Positions 9,436-17,871 of a stretch of 56,692 nt of DNA are shown piece after piece; position 1 is the first letter of the stretch, and each line of letters starts with the position of its first letter. Position numbers and translations under genes: made by a program. The notes beneath the pieces are model-generated. The model did no database searches and was not told the DNA's origin. It was given only the letters and a program-made list of their open reading frames with translations. This DNA comes from WVZH01 sp034430425. Lineage in GTDB: Bacteria > Chloroflexota > Anaerolineae > Anaerolineales > E44-bin32. The stretch is from positions 1 through 56,692 of the forward strand of contig DAOUEK010000092.1 of the NCBI GenBank assembly GCA_034430425.1, written 5' to 3'.

Positions 9436-10029
9436 TCACGAGGCAATGGAATATTCCCCATCCCATTCTCCCAGAAAAGTAAATGCCTCGATCTCTCGCC
9501 GTGTACGAAGCATAACTTCCTTCGACCGAATTTCCGCTGCTAAATACTCAATGCCCCCTGGATAACCAACGGCGATCATCACGACAGGTTCGAATTCTTG
9601 GGGGATGCTGAATGTCTTGCGGGCGCGATCATGGTTGAATCCCGCCATTGGCCGGCAGTGCAAACCCATGCTGATCGCTTGCAGCAATAAATTCTCGTTG
9701 GCCAAACCTACATCGTGTAGCGCCTTGGAGTTGATCTTGCCGCTGGCTCGCAGCGTGTGCGCCACGGCAAGCATCAGTACCGGCGCCCGGGTGGCCCACA
9801 CTTGATTGCCGGGGTCTAGACAGGCGCGCGCTTTTGCCATGGCGTCTGGATTGCGTTGGTCAAAAACGATGTAGCGCCAGGGCTGCCCGTTGCCTGCGGA
9901 GGGCGCCCAGCGTGCCGCTTCGAGCAGCCGATCGATGACTTCAAAGGAAATCGGTCGGTCTGGATCGTAATTCCGCGAAGACCAGCGATCTCGGATCAGT
10001 TTGTGAATGCTGATGTCTGATACACTCAT
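9436..10029 (-). CDS. Nitroreductase family FMN oxidoreductase
   Basis: 197 residues from ATG 10029, which follows GGGGAAT and lets the protein begin SVSDISIHKLIRDRWSSRNY, the usual nitroreductase start; a longer frame from 10119 has no family match. FMN-binding features: RxSxRNY at the N-terminus, EAARWAPSAGNGQPWRY and the C-terminal VAVGYPGG-like loop seen as MIAVGYPGG. Predicted cytoplasmic NAD(P)H-dependent flavoenzyme, probably a homodimer. Substrate unknown. It is flanked by intergenic spacers and looks monocistronic. Confidence 0.87.
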   Translation of the reverse strand: MSVSDISIHKLIRDRWSSRNYDPDRPISFEVIDRLLEAARWAPSAGNGQPWRYIVFDQRNPDAMAKARACLDPGNQVWATRAPVLMLAVAHTLRASGKINSKALHDVGLANENLLLQAISMGLHCRPMAGFNHDRARKTFSIPQEFEPVVMIAVGYPGGIEYLAAEIRSKEVMLRTRREIEAFTFLGEWDGEYSIAS

Positions 10030-10253
10030 TGTATTCCCCAATTTATGCAAACCTGAAGGATCTTTCCAACTGGATTCTATCGCAGGCTGAGCAACTCGGG
10101 TAATGTCCACACACCGCATAACACCATCAGAAGAGCATTATGCACCTTCGAAAACGATGAGCCGGCAGTCAAGATGATTGATACGAGAGACTCGCTTTGA
10201 TATAGTAGCCATGAACAAGACCCGCTGTGCTTTAGCAGGGAGGTGTGTTTGCA

Positions 10254-10820
10254 ATGTCTGCGCATTTGAATTGCCCGCACTGTGGATATGAAGGTCCCGA
10301 CGACGCAAAATTTTGTGCTCGTTGAGGCCGATCACTCAACGATTTTCGCACCCGTTTTTGGGAGTGGAATTATGCCGCCATCGAGAACATGTCCCCACGC
10401 ACTTTCGGGTTTCTGGGGCTCACCGCCATCGTTCTCCTCAGCCGGCTGGCCTTCGAGACCATCACCATGTTGGACTCTCCCGCTGCCCTGATCGCCTTGT
10501 TCATCGGCATGGGTTTCTTCAGCTCCGCCCTGGGCTGGCTCTGACACCAAGGACTCCCCAATCAATTACGATTCCGCAGATTCCTGCTGCGCTGTGCCCG
10601 CGCGGTCCTCTTCATGTGGGTTTTATCTTCCATAGATGCTTTGGCTATAAATGGACTCGGAAATCGCACCGTAGGATATCGGTTGCCGGGTATTCGCGTT
10701 CAAGCCTCATCGGAGAGTACGATAACGACAATCTGGTACGACACCATGTTGTGGATATTGATAGCTTGTGGATTGACTGTGAGTCTGGTCTTCGATTGGG
10801 TCCAACGCACTCGCTCATAG
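10254..10820 (+). pseudogene. Zinc-ribbon membrane protein with two in-frame TGA codons
   Basis: A frame opened by ATG 10254 with a strong RBS (GGGAGGTG) reads a classical zinc-ribbon: CPHC at residues 7-10, then FCAR at 20-23, where residue 24, expected to be the fourth Cys ligand, is TGA (10323-10325), followed by GRSL. The frame stays open and protein-like with two hydrophobic segments (FGFLGLTAIVLLSRLAF; ALIALFIGMGFFSSALGWL). It meets a second TGA at 10542-10544 and continues coherently (RFRRFLLRCARAVLFMW, then a hydrophobic C-terminal helix) to TAG at 10818-10820. Most likely a recently inactivated gene. A Cys-to-TGA change at a metal ligand leaves recoding open as a lesser possibility. 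Confidence 0.6.
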
Positions 10821-10852
10821 ATACCGTCTGTAGATCTCGGATAAGAGTATGA

Positions 10853-10887
10853 AAGACCTGAAAGGCCATCGCGACCTTTCAGGTCTT
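10853..10887 (-). terminator. Terminator of padR-trmO
   Basis: A perfect 13-base stem (AAGACCTGAAAGG / CCTTTCAGGTCTT) with a nine-base loop, seven bases after the trmO stop on the minus strand. It also faces the end of the broken zinc-ribbon gene and could work in both directions. Confidence 0.8.
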
Positions 10888-10893
10888 GTCGTT

Positions 10894-11376
10894 CTACGAA
10901 AACTTCTCCACGTTGGCGGGATCAGAGAAGAAAGCCGCTGCATCTTCCATGGACTCCGGAAAACCCTCCAACCACTCCGGATACTGTGCATCCATCACCC
11001 GGTCAGACATGGGCAGGTAGGGCTTGATGTCCAACACGGGCGTGCCGTCGAAGGCATCGATCCAGGCCAGATCGACCGTGCCCGTATCTTCATCGACGTT
11101 TAACAGAAAACATGTGGTAATAGCGATGGGATTCGGTCGCGCCTCGGAACGGTTGGCGAAAACGCCGCTCTTCACGCCGGGCGCATAGGGCAGCTCAACC
11201 ACCAGATCCCCCTCGTCAGATTGATCGGCCCACCAGAGCACGATGGCGTGCGTGCAGCTGCCCAGTCCCTGCAGCGCAGGGCGGTAGGCTTCCTCGATCT
11301 GCAGCCGGAAAGGCCCCTGGCCATCCGCAGTATCCACCCTGCCGATCGGGATCAGTTCAATTCGTGTTTCATCCAT
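10894..11376 (-). CDS. trmO: TrmO-like tRNA t6A methyltransferase (TsaA/UPF0066 family)
   Basis: 160 residues from ATG 11376, one base after the padR stop and preceded by AGGAG; an ATG at 11418 would overlap padR by 41 bases. The protein starts IELIPIGRV and carries VFANRSEARPNPIAITTC, the signature of the TsaA/TrmO family, plus the HAIVLWW strand and a C-terminal LDIKPYLP block. Family members methylate N6-threonylcarbamoyladenosine-37 in tRNA using SAM. Close homologues also act on unknown small substrates, so the exact substrate is inferred. Co-transcribed with padR. Confidence 0.8.
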   Translation of the reverse strand: MDETRIELIPIGRVDTADGQGPFRLQIEEAYRPALQGLGSCTHAIVLWWADQSDEGDLVVELPYAPGVKSGVFANRSEARPNPIAITTCFLLNVDEDTGTVDLAWIDAFDGTPVLDIKPYLPMSDRVMDAQYPEWLEGFPESMEDAAAFFSDPANVEKFS

Positions 11377-11377
11377 T

Positions 11378-11971
11378 TCATTCATCTCCTGAGTTTGCTT
11401 CGTCTTTCGTTCCATCACGGGATTCGCCGACCATTTCTTCCAGGCGGGTGATCAGGTCCGCCAGGAAAGTCAGTTCAGCTTCCCCCAGCACAAAACCGTA
11501 TTCAAAAAGCACATCGAGCGGGAAGTAGGACTCGCCGAGTTTTTCCAACTCCTCCAGCTGGCGCTGCAGGTCACCCGTTAACCAATCCCGATACGTGCGC
11601 ACGGCCTGCAGCGCCTCCTCGGCCGGGATACCCCACAGATTGTGCAGCCCCATGAGGAAGTTGGTGTAGGTGAACGTGGGCTGTCCCAGTGCCTGCAATG
11701 TTGATTCTTTCCACTGCTCCTTGCCGGATGCAGTGATGCCATAGACCTTGCGCGGAACACCCGAGGCAGGTTCCTGATCCTGGCTGCGTTCGATGAGACC
11801 TTTCTCCTCCAGACGCTGCAAGATGTAGTAGATCGAGGAGGTGGACAGGTCGGTCCATGCGCGCATATTACGTTGTGTGATTGCCTGCTCAATCTGGTAG
11901 CCGTGCATGGGCTGCTCGCAAATCAGACTGAGGATCACCAACTCAGCGTCGGTCAGGGCATTTTCAGGCAT
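11378..11971 (-). CDS. PadR family transcriptional regulator
   Basis: 197 residues from ATG 11971 (GGAG just upstream). The N-terminal winged helix is typical: LTDAELVILSLICEQPMHGYQIEQ, then TSSIYYILQRLEEKGLIE. A C-terminal helical dimerisation region (PadR_C/Vir-like) follows, rich in Leu and Glu. A 30-base near-palindrome overlapping its promoter (11985-12014) points to self-repression. It is followed directly by the trmO-like gene. Effector unknown; PadR proteins commonly sense phenolics or hydrophobic drugs. Confidence 0.88.
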   Translation of the reverse strand: MPENALTDAELVILSLICEQPMHGYQIEQAITQRNMRAWTDLSTSSIYYILQRLEEKGLIERSQDQEPASGVPRKVYGITASGKEQWKESTLQALGQPTFTYTNFLMGLHNLWGIPAEEALQAVRTYRDWLTGDLQRQLEELEKLGESYFPLDVLFEYGFVLGEAELTFLADLITRLEEMVGESRDGTKDEANSGDE

Positions 11972-11984
11972 ATATACTCCAGTT

Positions 11985-12034
11985 CTATAATATTCCAGTG
12001 CTGGAATTTTATAGGAAGATTTAACCTTTGTCAA
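11985..12034 (-). promoter_or_regulatory. padR promoter with palindromic operator
   Basis: On the minus strand TTGACA (12029-12034) and TATAAA (12008-12013) are 15 bases apart. Overlapping the -10 box and running downstream is a near-perfect palindrome at 11985-12014: CTATAA / TTATAG outer arms and ATTCCAG / CTGGAAT inner arms about a TG centre, with only one other mismatched pair. Its position just ahead of padR suggests an autorepression operator. Confidence 0.65.
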
Positions 12035-12082
12035 GGAGGAAAATAAGTCACCTTCTCCTTGCGCGTCATTATTCCACACCCA

Positions 12083-12211
12083 TTACCGGGACCCGAGCCG
12101 GATGTGGTCTGCAGCAGCGATCTCAATCAGATGCAGTGCGTCGAGGCTGGAGGGACCTGGATCGAAAGCGTGACCGGGTCACCGTGCTTCGCATGTCCAA
12201 ATGAGGAGTGA
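12083..12211 (+). pseudogene. C-terminal fragment of a Cys-rich protein
   Basis: A plus-strand frame without any start codon reads PEPDVVCSSDLNQMQC then VEAGGTWIES and SPCFACPNEE before TGA at 12209-12211. The C-x6-10-C-x-E-A-G-G-x-W pattern resembles Cys-rich repeats at the ends of secreted Chloroflexota proteins. No upstream part exists in frame (stop near 12044), so it looks like the remnant of a deleted gene. The call rests on composition only. Confidence 0.3.
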
Positions 12212-12261
12212 TATACCCAATCGAAGGGTTGTTCGATTCCGAACAGTCAGCCGAAACCAAA

Positions 12262-12294
12262 AGACCCTAAGGTTTTTGAAAACCCTTAGGGTCT
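12262..12294 (-). terminator. Strong terminator
   Basis: AGACCCTAAGG and CCTTAGGGTCT form an 11-base perfect stem with an A/T loop, followed on the minus strand by TTTTGG. It lies 36 bases after the stop of the lipoprotein gene ending at 12330. Confidence 0.85.
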
Positions 12295-12329
12295 CATTGA
12301 ATAAATCCATAGGGATATTCTTCTACTGC

Positions 12330-13823
12330 CTACGGAATCGAATTCAGGATGGCAGCGTTCGCCAGGGCGACCACGTCTTCGAGCCGCCCACCTTTGAGCC
12401 CTATCATGTATTCATAGCCGCCGTAGACCCAGCGTACGCGGCTGTCATCGCAGCTGGCGCCGCATTCTCCCTGGGTGAAATATCCCGTGAGACCGTAGGC
12501 AAGTTCGACGGGCTGTGCCCCGTCGATATCGAATTGAAAAGTACTCGTTCCGACGGGGACCGTGGAAGCCGCCTTTTTGCCATACGCAGTGCCGTAATGG
12601 CAGGCACCCGCTCCATTACAATCCGGACCGTATTCCAGTCCGAGTTCATAGAGATCGCCCAGGGTGAGCAGGTCCGCTACAATCTCGGGTTGGCCCTCTT
12701 CGATGGGGAATTCCGCCGGCAGCATGGGCGGTATACCGGTCAGCACGATGGCCTGCATCTCGCCGAAGGGGAAAGGCTCTATCTTGGGGAATACTTCCCC
12801 AGCACCCTCGGGCGGCGGGATGATGACTTCCAGAATGTAGGAGATCGTCTCCGCGCTGATCGATTTCACGTCGATGGTATATTCCTGCGTAGCGGGCAGT
12901 TCCCCGGCCCAGGTGAGGGCATCGGCGTGGTCCGAGATCAGCACGGTACCGTCGGCGCCCCAGATGACCAACACGGCCGTGTCATAGGCGATCTGTGCCC
13001 CACTTGGATCGAGCAGGTTGACCGTCATCTCCTGGCCTTGCATAGCGGTCAATACGTAGCGGCCGAAACCGCCGGCGGGCACCTCCCCGGGCACACGCAG
13101 GCTGTCATCCCCCGGAGCGAAGAATAAGTCAATCGGCTCAGGTGAGTCCAGGTTCGTCGTTTCGCCGGATTCAGCCGCGCGGGTATCGCGTGCACAGACC
13201 AGGTCGATGGTGTAGATGATCTGCACTGGATCTAATTCTGAAAAGCAAACCGCTATCGGCTCGTCGTCCGGGCAGAGCGCCGGGTCGGCCGGATCGATGT
13301 GCACGAACAGCGCGCAGCGCGCCGCTTCGCGAACGTAGCAGCTGACTGTAGCCCCCGGCCCAAAGCCGCCGATTCCCAGGCAGGAAGGTGCGGTTGTGTC
13401 CTCCTCCCAGCCGCGCAGCTCCAGCAGACTGCGCATCGCAGCGTCGACGCTGGGCATGTCGATGAAATCGACTCCGCTGCCGACGGCGATGATCTGGCAG
13501 CCAGCCCCGGACTTACCATCTTGCTCTACGGCGACCTCAGATTGTTCGACAGGGACGGCCAGCGCGCCGGACAGCGCATCCGCCAATGCATCGCAATCAG
13601 GCGAATCCAGCGGCTGCAGATCGCCTTCGACCGCCGCACCCATATCTTCTACAACTCCGGCGGCTGCGGTTTCGGCCGCCGCGGCCGCCTGTGTCGCAGC
13701 CACGCTGGTGGAGATGGCGGCATCGTCGAATTCTGGCGTTGCCTCGTTCGTTCCGCAGGCGGCGAGCAGCTCGATGATGATCACCAGAATCAATCCAGGT
13801 CTCAATCGTCTTTGAAGGGTCAT
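12330..13823 (-). CDS. Large lipoprotein of unknown function
   Basis: 497 residues. A lipoprotein signal (LILVIIIELLAAC, Cys23) is followed by an Ala-rich low-complexity helix (ATQAAAAAETAAAG), then a domain with several Cys pairs (residues 75-210), and a beta-rich region (about 240-345) with RYVLTAMQGQEMTVNLLDPSG and LPATQEYTIDVKS. That region resembles the pre-peptidase C-terminal type of sugar- or cell-surface-binding sandwich. The last 110 residues contain two further Cys pairs. No enzyme motif was found. The RBS GAGGTGAAACC precedes ATG 13823. Followed by a strong terminator, so likely monocistronic. Confidence 0.75.
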   Translation of the reverse strand: MTLQRRLRPGLILVIIIELLAACGTNEATPEFDDAAISTSVAATQAAAAAETAAAGVVEDMGAAVEGDLQPLDSPDCDALADALSGALAVPVEQSEVAVEQDGKSGAGCQIIAVGSGVDFIDMPSVDAAMRSLLELRGWEEDTTAPSCLGIGGFGPGATVSCYVREAARCALFVHIDPADPALCPDDEPIAVCFSELDPVQIIYTIDLVCARDTRAAESGETTNLDSPEPIDLFFAPGDDSLRVPGEVPAGGFGRYVLTAMQGQEMTVNLLDPSGAQIAYDTAVLVIWGADGTVLISDHADALTWAGELPATQEYTIDVKSISAETISYILEVIIPPPEGAGEVFPKIEPFPFGEMQAIVLTGIPPMLPAEFPIEEGQPEIVADLLTLGDLYELGLEYGPDCNGAGACHYGTAYGKKAASTVPVGTSTFQFDIDGAQPVELAYGLTGYFTQGECGASCDDSRVRWVYGGYEYMIGLKGGRLEDVVALANAAILNSIP

Positions 13824-13992
13824 GGTTTCACCTCACGATGTTTCTATACTATATAACGATTCAGCAGCACCTTTGCAATGCGATACGGAAAATTTTCATT
13901 AACCGCTCCCGAATCCCTTCACTCCAATGCACAATATTCTTTATCCCCGGATCTCTGATGTGCAATTTCTTGAATGATTCTTTCCTCCTTGC

Positions 13993-14036
13993 TTGACATC
14001 ACATCAAACAAGCGTATAATGTGTGTAAGCACTTAC
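13993..14036 (+). promoter_or_regulatory. tetR-ABC operon promoter with operator
   Basis: TTGACA (13993-13998) and TATAAT (14015-14020) are 16 bases apart. Just downstream, at the expected start of transcription, GTAAG-CA-CTTAC (14025-14036) is a perfect palindrome suited to the TetR encoded 20 bases further on. Confidence 0.7.
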
Positions 14037-14055
14037 TTTCATTTGGGATCATATC

Positions 14056-14664
14056 ATGCCTTCTAACCTCAGTGAACCCACCGACACCCGACAGCGTCTG
14101 ATCCAGGCCGCGTCCGAACTCTTCTCTACCCTCGGCTACGTCCGAACGACCACGCGCAAGATCGCCGCCGAGGCCGGTGTCAGCGAGGTGACCCTCTTCC
14201 GGCACTTCGGTTCCAAGAAGAATCTCTTCGCCGCCGTGCTGGAAGAATACGCAGGCACGCCGGACATGCGCACCGCCCTCGGCGCTCAGTTTACCGGTGA
14301 CTATTACGAGGACATGCTCACCCTCGGCCGCCACTTCATGCACGTACTCATCGAGCGGCGCGAAGCCATGCACATGATGCTCTGCGAGGCGGGTCATTTC
14401 GAGGAAGTCCGCGAAGTCCTGGGACAGGTGCCGCGCGGGCTGCGCGACGGACTGGCCGGCTACCTGCGCCGCCAGATCGCCGCCGGACAAGTCCAGGATA
14501 TGGATCCCGAAGTGATGGCACAGGCCTTCTTCGGAATGTTTTTCTCCTACAACATCGCCCAGGCCATCTTCGCCGAAAGCATGGCGCTCGAAACCACGAT
14601 CGATAATTTAATCCAGCAATTTGTAGATATTTTCGTCAACGGAACAATTCGGAGCGGAGATTGA
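14056..14664 (+). CDS. TetR/AcrR family transcriptional regulator
   Basis: 202 residues. The N-terminal helix-turn-helix is canonical: RQRLIQAASELFSTLGY, TTRKIAAEAGVSEVTLFRHFGSKKNLF. The C-terminal ligand domain (residues 70-200) is alpha-helical and not recognisable by ligand. It overlaps no gene and stands at the head of an ABC-2 exporter operon (ATPase at 14688, permeases at 15634 and 16698), so it most likely represses that operon until a compound binds. The GTAAG-CA-CTTAC palindrome upstream is the candidate operator. RBS is weak. Confidence 0.93.
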   Translation: MPSNLSEPTDTRQRLIQAASELFSTLGYVRTTTRKIAAEAGVSEVTLFRHFGSKKNLFAAVLEEYAGTPDMRTALGAQFTGDYYEDMLTLGRHFMHVLIERREAMHMMLCEAGHFEEVREVLGQVPRGLRDGLAGYLRRQIAAGQVQDMDPEVMAQAFFGMFFSYNIAQAIFAESMALETTIDNLIQQFVDIFVNGTIRSGD

Positions 14665-14687
14665 CACTCCGGTCTTTGGAGGAACCG

Positions 14688-15629
14688 ATGGAATCCACAC
14701 AACCCGCAGTACAGGTAAACTCGGTCACACACCGTTTTGGTGAACTGACTGCGGTAAATAAACTCTCCTTCGCCGCCCACCCGGGCGAGATCTTCGGCCT
14801 GCTGGGACCCAACGGCGCCGGCAAAACCACGGCCATCAACCTGATCACCGGCCTGCTCAAACGCCACGGCGGAGCGATCCAGATCCTGGGCTTCGACCCC
14901 CAAACCCAGTCCCGGGAGGTGCGGCGCCGCATCGGCCTCGTACCGCAGGACACCAATGTTTACGCCGACCTGAGCGGCAGCGACAATCTGCTGCACCACG
15001 CCGCGCTGTACTGCGCTGATCTCTCCGGCATCGAGCAGCAGATTGAAACCATGCTGCGTTTGATGAACCTCTGGGAGCGGCGCTCCGATCCTGTGCGCAC
15101 GTACTCCGGCGGCATGAAACGCCGCCTGGCCCTGGCGCGCGCCTTGCTGCACGATCCGCCGGTGATCCTCTTCGACGAACCGACCCTGGGTGTAGACGTG
15201 CAAGGCAAACATGCCCTCTGGGAACACATCCAAAAGCAGCAATCGCAGGGCAAGACTTTCATCGTCTCCACCAACAACATGGAAGAAGCCGACACGCTCT
15301 GCGATCGTCTGGTGATCATCGACCACGGCAAGGCCATCGCCATGGATACCCCCGAGCGCCTTAAAGCTGCGCTAGCACGCGACGTGATCATGCTGCGAAC
15401 GACACCCATCATCGAAGACCCGCAAGACTTGTTCCGCGGATTGGGCCTGCAGGCTGCCACTTACCCGCAGGCCGATCAACTCCGTCTGGAAGTAACCAAT
15501 GCGGAGTCGATTGTGGGTGAATTGGTCGCCCGCGCCACCAGCAGCCACAGCCTCGATTCCGTACGCATCACCCGGCCCACATTGGACGACGTCTTCCTGC
15601 ATCACACCGGACGCGCCCTGCGGGAGTAA
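14688..15629 (+). CDS. ABC exporter ATPase subunit (ABC-2 type)
   Basis: 313 residues from ATG 14688, which follows GGAGG; an earlier ATG at 14661 lies inside tetR. Walker A is GPNGAGKTT, the signature is YSGGMKRRLALARALLHDP, Walker B is VILFDEPTLGVD, and the switch His is replaced by Asn in VSTNNMEEAD. It drives ATP-dependent export through the two ABC-2 permeases that follow within 5 bases each. A C-terminal extension of about 85 residues is typical of DrrA-like drug exporters. Substrate unknown. Confidence 0.92.
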   Translation: MESTQPAVQVNSVTHRFGELTAVNKLSFAAHPGEIFGLLGPNGAGKTTAINLITGLLKRHGGAIQILGFDPQTQSREVRRRIGLVPQDTNVYADLSGSDNLLHHAALYCADLSGIEQQIETMLRLMNLWERRSDPVRTYSGGMKRRLALARALLHDPPVILFDEPTLGVDVQGKHALWEHIQKQQSQGKTFIVSTNNMEEADTLCDRLVIIDHGKAIAMDTPERLKAALARDVIMLRTTPIIEDPQDLFRGLGLQAATYPQADQLRLEVTNAESIVGELVARATSSHSLDSVRITRPTLDDVFLHHTGRALRE

Positions 15630-15633
15630 TCCA

Positions 15634-16692
15634 ATGCGACGCCTGATACTGCTGATCCTGAACGAATTAAAGATGGTCCGTACGGCGCTGCCGATTCACC
15701 TCATCGCCGTACTCCAGCCGGCATTGATGTATCTGATCATGGCCAGCGTGCTCGTACAACCGACGTTCGAGGTTAATATCACCAGGCCCACCAGTGATGC
15801 CGGGAAGCGCTTACTAAAAGCCATGTACGAGGTCGGTTCACCGGACGGTGTGCCCTACATCAACCCCGTGTTCGTAGACGACGACGATCCCGTCGGCGCG
15901 GGGGTCATCACAGTCGAAGAAAGCGGCGATCAGCTTACCGCCATCTACCGCTACGGATTGATCGACAGCAACATCGTCAAAAACCTGCGCAACCGACTGA
16001 CCGCGGCGGCAATACGCGTGTGGGACGACTCGCTCGAAGGGCGTGCGGTGACCATCATCGAACGCCCCTGGCTGCCGCATGATCCTACGTACAACTTGTA
16101 CTTCGGAATGGCTATGCTGCCCATGACCACATTCCTGGCCGCGTCGCTGATCGGCGGTTTCCTCACCGCCCAGGAGTTCGAATTCGACACGATCCTCGAA
16201 TACCGCATCTCCCCCGTTTCACCGGCAGTGGTCTTGATCGCACGACTCGTCCGTTTGATCTTAATGGGCTGGCTTTCGGCGGGAATTCTACTTACCGTCA
16301 TCGGGCTGCTCAACGACGTTTGGCCGACCTCCATCCTGGCCGTTGCCCTGATCCTCATTCCCATCGCCCTCTTCGGCGGAGGGATCGGCATCAGCGCCGG
16401 TCTGCTGCTGCGCAGCAGCTTGCCGGCATTTGTTATCGGCCTGGGTTCGGCATTCGCTTGCTGGATCCTGGGCGCCGCCTTCGGACTGCCCGCCGGATTC
16501 AGTGGGGCGTACGAATTCGTCAGCCGGTTCGTCCCCAATTCCTACGCCGTGGAACTGCTCTTCCCGCTTTACTACGACACCACCATTGGCGACAGCATTC
16601 GCCCGATCCTCGCCCTGACGATTTTCAGCGCTGTGGCTTTAGGGTTGGCTGCGCTTGCCTACCGTCGCCGAGTACTGACTTGTCAGGAGTAG
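15634..16692 (+). CDS. ABC-2 type permease
   Basis: 352 residues from ATG 15634, four bases after the ATPase stop. One N-terminal membrane helix (LIAVLQPALMYLIMASVLV) is followed by an extracytoplasmic loop of about 150 residues and then five C-terminal helices with the FGMAMLPMTTFLAASLIGGF and EFEFDTILEYRISPVSP region typical of YhgE/YbhS-like ABC-2 permeases. It pairs with the next permease as a heterodimer. The large outer loop is as in ABC-2 exporters of hydrophobic compounds. Confidence 0.88.
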   Translation: MRRLILLILNELKMVRTALPIHLIAVLQPALMYLIMASVLVQPTFEVNITRPTSDAGKRLLKAMYEVGSPDGVPYINPVFVDDDDPVGAGVITVEESGDQLTAIYRYGLIDSNIVKNLRNRLTAAAIRVWDDSLEGRAVTIIERPWLPHDPTYNLYFGMAMLPMTTFLAASLIGGFLTAQEFEFDTILEYRISPVSPAVVLIARLVRLILMGWLSAGILLTVIGLLNDVWPTSILAVALILIPIALFGGGIGISAGLLLRSSLPAFVIGLGSAFACWILGAAFGLPAGFSGAYEFVSRFVPNSYAVELLFPLYYDTTIGDSIRPILALTIFSAVALGLAALAYRRRVLTCQE

Positions 16693-16697
16693 CCACG

Positions 16698-17810
16698 ATG
16701 AAACGCTTCTGCATCCTGCTCAGCACCGAGTTCAAAGCCTGGCGGCGCGACCCGATCACCGCCCTTGGCGGCTTTATTCCCCCCACCTTGATCCTGATCG
16801 CTTTCGGTCTGCTCCTGGGTGGTCGCCTGAATTTCAAGCTGGCCGTGATCAACCATGATGCGGGATCCTACGGCGAAGTGCTTCGTGAGACGCTCGCCGA
16901 AGCGGAGTCGCCCTTCGGCGTTCCCTACTACGGTGTAGCGGAACTATCCGAAGAAGAAGCCTGGGATACCTATCGCGCCTATCGTCTCGACGGTCTGTGG
17001 GTTATCCCGGAAGACTTCTCGGCAAGATTGGAAACCGGGGAAAGCCCGGAAATCGAAATGTATTTCATCAACTACAACAACGACCGCGCCAAAAACCACC
17101 GCATCTATTCGGCCGAAATCCTGTGGCATTTCTATGAGAAGATCGGCCAGCCTGCACCGCCGATCGAGTTGGCCGAGGAATATCCCCGGACCGAAATGGT
17201 GCATTGGTTCCCGGTGATTGCCGTCGGTGTGACTCTGCTGGCGGTCACCCTGGGCGGCGCGTTCAATGTTTATGCGCTGACCTACAAGGAACAAATCTCC
17301 AGGCTGACGCTTGAGTTCGGCCTGGCACCCCGCTCGCTGCTCTGGGTATTACTGCCCAAAACCATCCTGGCGCTGGTCGCGGGGATTGTCACAGGCACAG
17401 CTTTTCTCGGGATTCTGTATCTCTGGCTGGGCGTCTGGCCAGGGATATATTTGTGGGCGGTATGGCTGCTCTTCGGATTGGTTGCTCTGTTCTGGATCGC
17501 ACTGGCCCTGGTCGTTGGTCTGCGCGCCCGCAATTACATGGCCGGCGCCATCGGCGCTGTGCTGGGGGCACTGCTCGTCTTCTTCGTCAGCGGAGGTTTA
17601 ACACTATGGCGTTGGAATGCATATAACGTCAACTGGTTTTCGTGGCTCTTTCCCTACATCTACGCCGTCGATCCCCTGCGGGACATGATCCTTTTCCATG
17701 CCTGGCCTGCGGATTGGAAGTCCGCGCTGACGATCACGAGCGCCTTCGCTGCGGGGGCATTGGCTATAGGCTGGAACTTCGCCAGCCGTAAGCTGCGGCG
17801 CGTGGGGTAA
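16698..17810 (+). CDS. ABC-2 type permease
   Basis: 370 residues from ATG 16698, five bases after the previous stop. The topology mirrors its neighbour: one N-terminal helix (ITALGGFIPPTLILIAFGLLL), an outer loop that includes WVIPEDFSARLETGESPEIE (a pattern common to YbhR/YbhS-type permeases), and five C-terminal helices. The EQISRLTLEFGLAPRSLLWV segment is the coupling region before helix 3. It is the last gene of the tetR-ATPase-permease-permease operon. Export substrate unknown; a drug or lipid is likely by family. Confidence 0.88.
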   Translation: MKRFCILLSTEFKAWRRDPITALGGFIPPTLILIAFGLLLGGRLNFKLAVINHDAGSYGEVLRETLAEAESPFGVPYYGVAELSEEEAWDTYRAYRLDGLWVIPEDFSARLETGESPEIEMYFINYNNDRAKNHRIYSAEILWHFYEKIGQPAPPIELAEEYPRTEMVHWFPVIAVGVTLLAVTLGGAFNVYALTYKEQISRLTLEFGLAPRSLLWVLLPKTILALVAGIVTGTAFLGILYLWLGVWPGIYLWAVWLLFGLVALFWIALALVVGLRARNYMAGAIGAVLGALLVFFVSGGLTLWRWNAYNVNWFSWLFPYIYAVDPLRDMILFHAWPADWKSALTITSAFAAGALAIGWNFASRKLRRVG

Positions 17811-17871
17811 AGACCATCCCGCCGGAGTCCCTTCCACAACTTCGGTATTTCAATACGGTTGACACCGCTTA

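Noticed and set aside
10254..10820. An altered genetic code with TGA as a sense codon
   Set aside because: Other genes in the window, for example tetR at 14056 and the GT4 at 42822, end properly at TGA.
12201..13127. Plus-strand frame opposite the large lipoprotein gene
   Set aside because: It is antisense to a gene with a lipobox, RBS and terminator.
15499..16692. Longer start for the first ABC permease (from 15499)
   Set aside because: The added 45 residues lie inside the ATPase gene; ATG 15634 gives the typical permease start.
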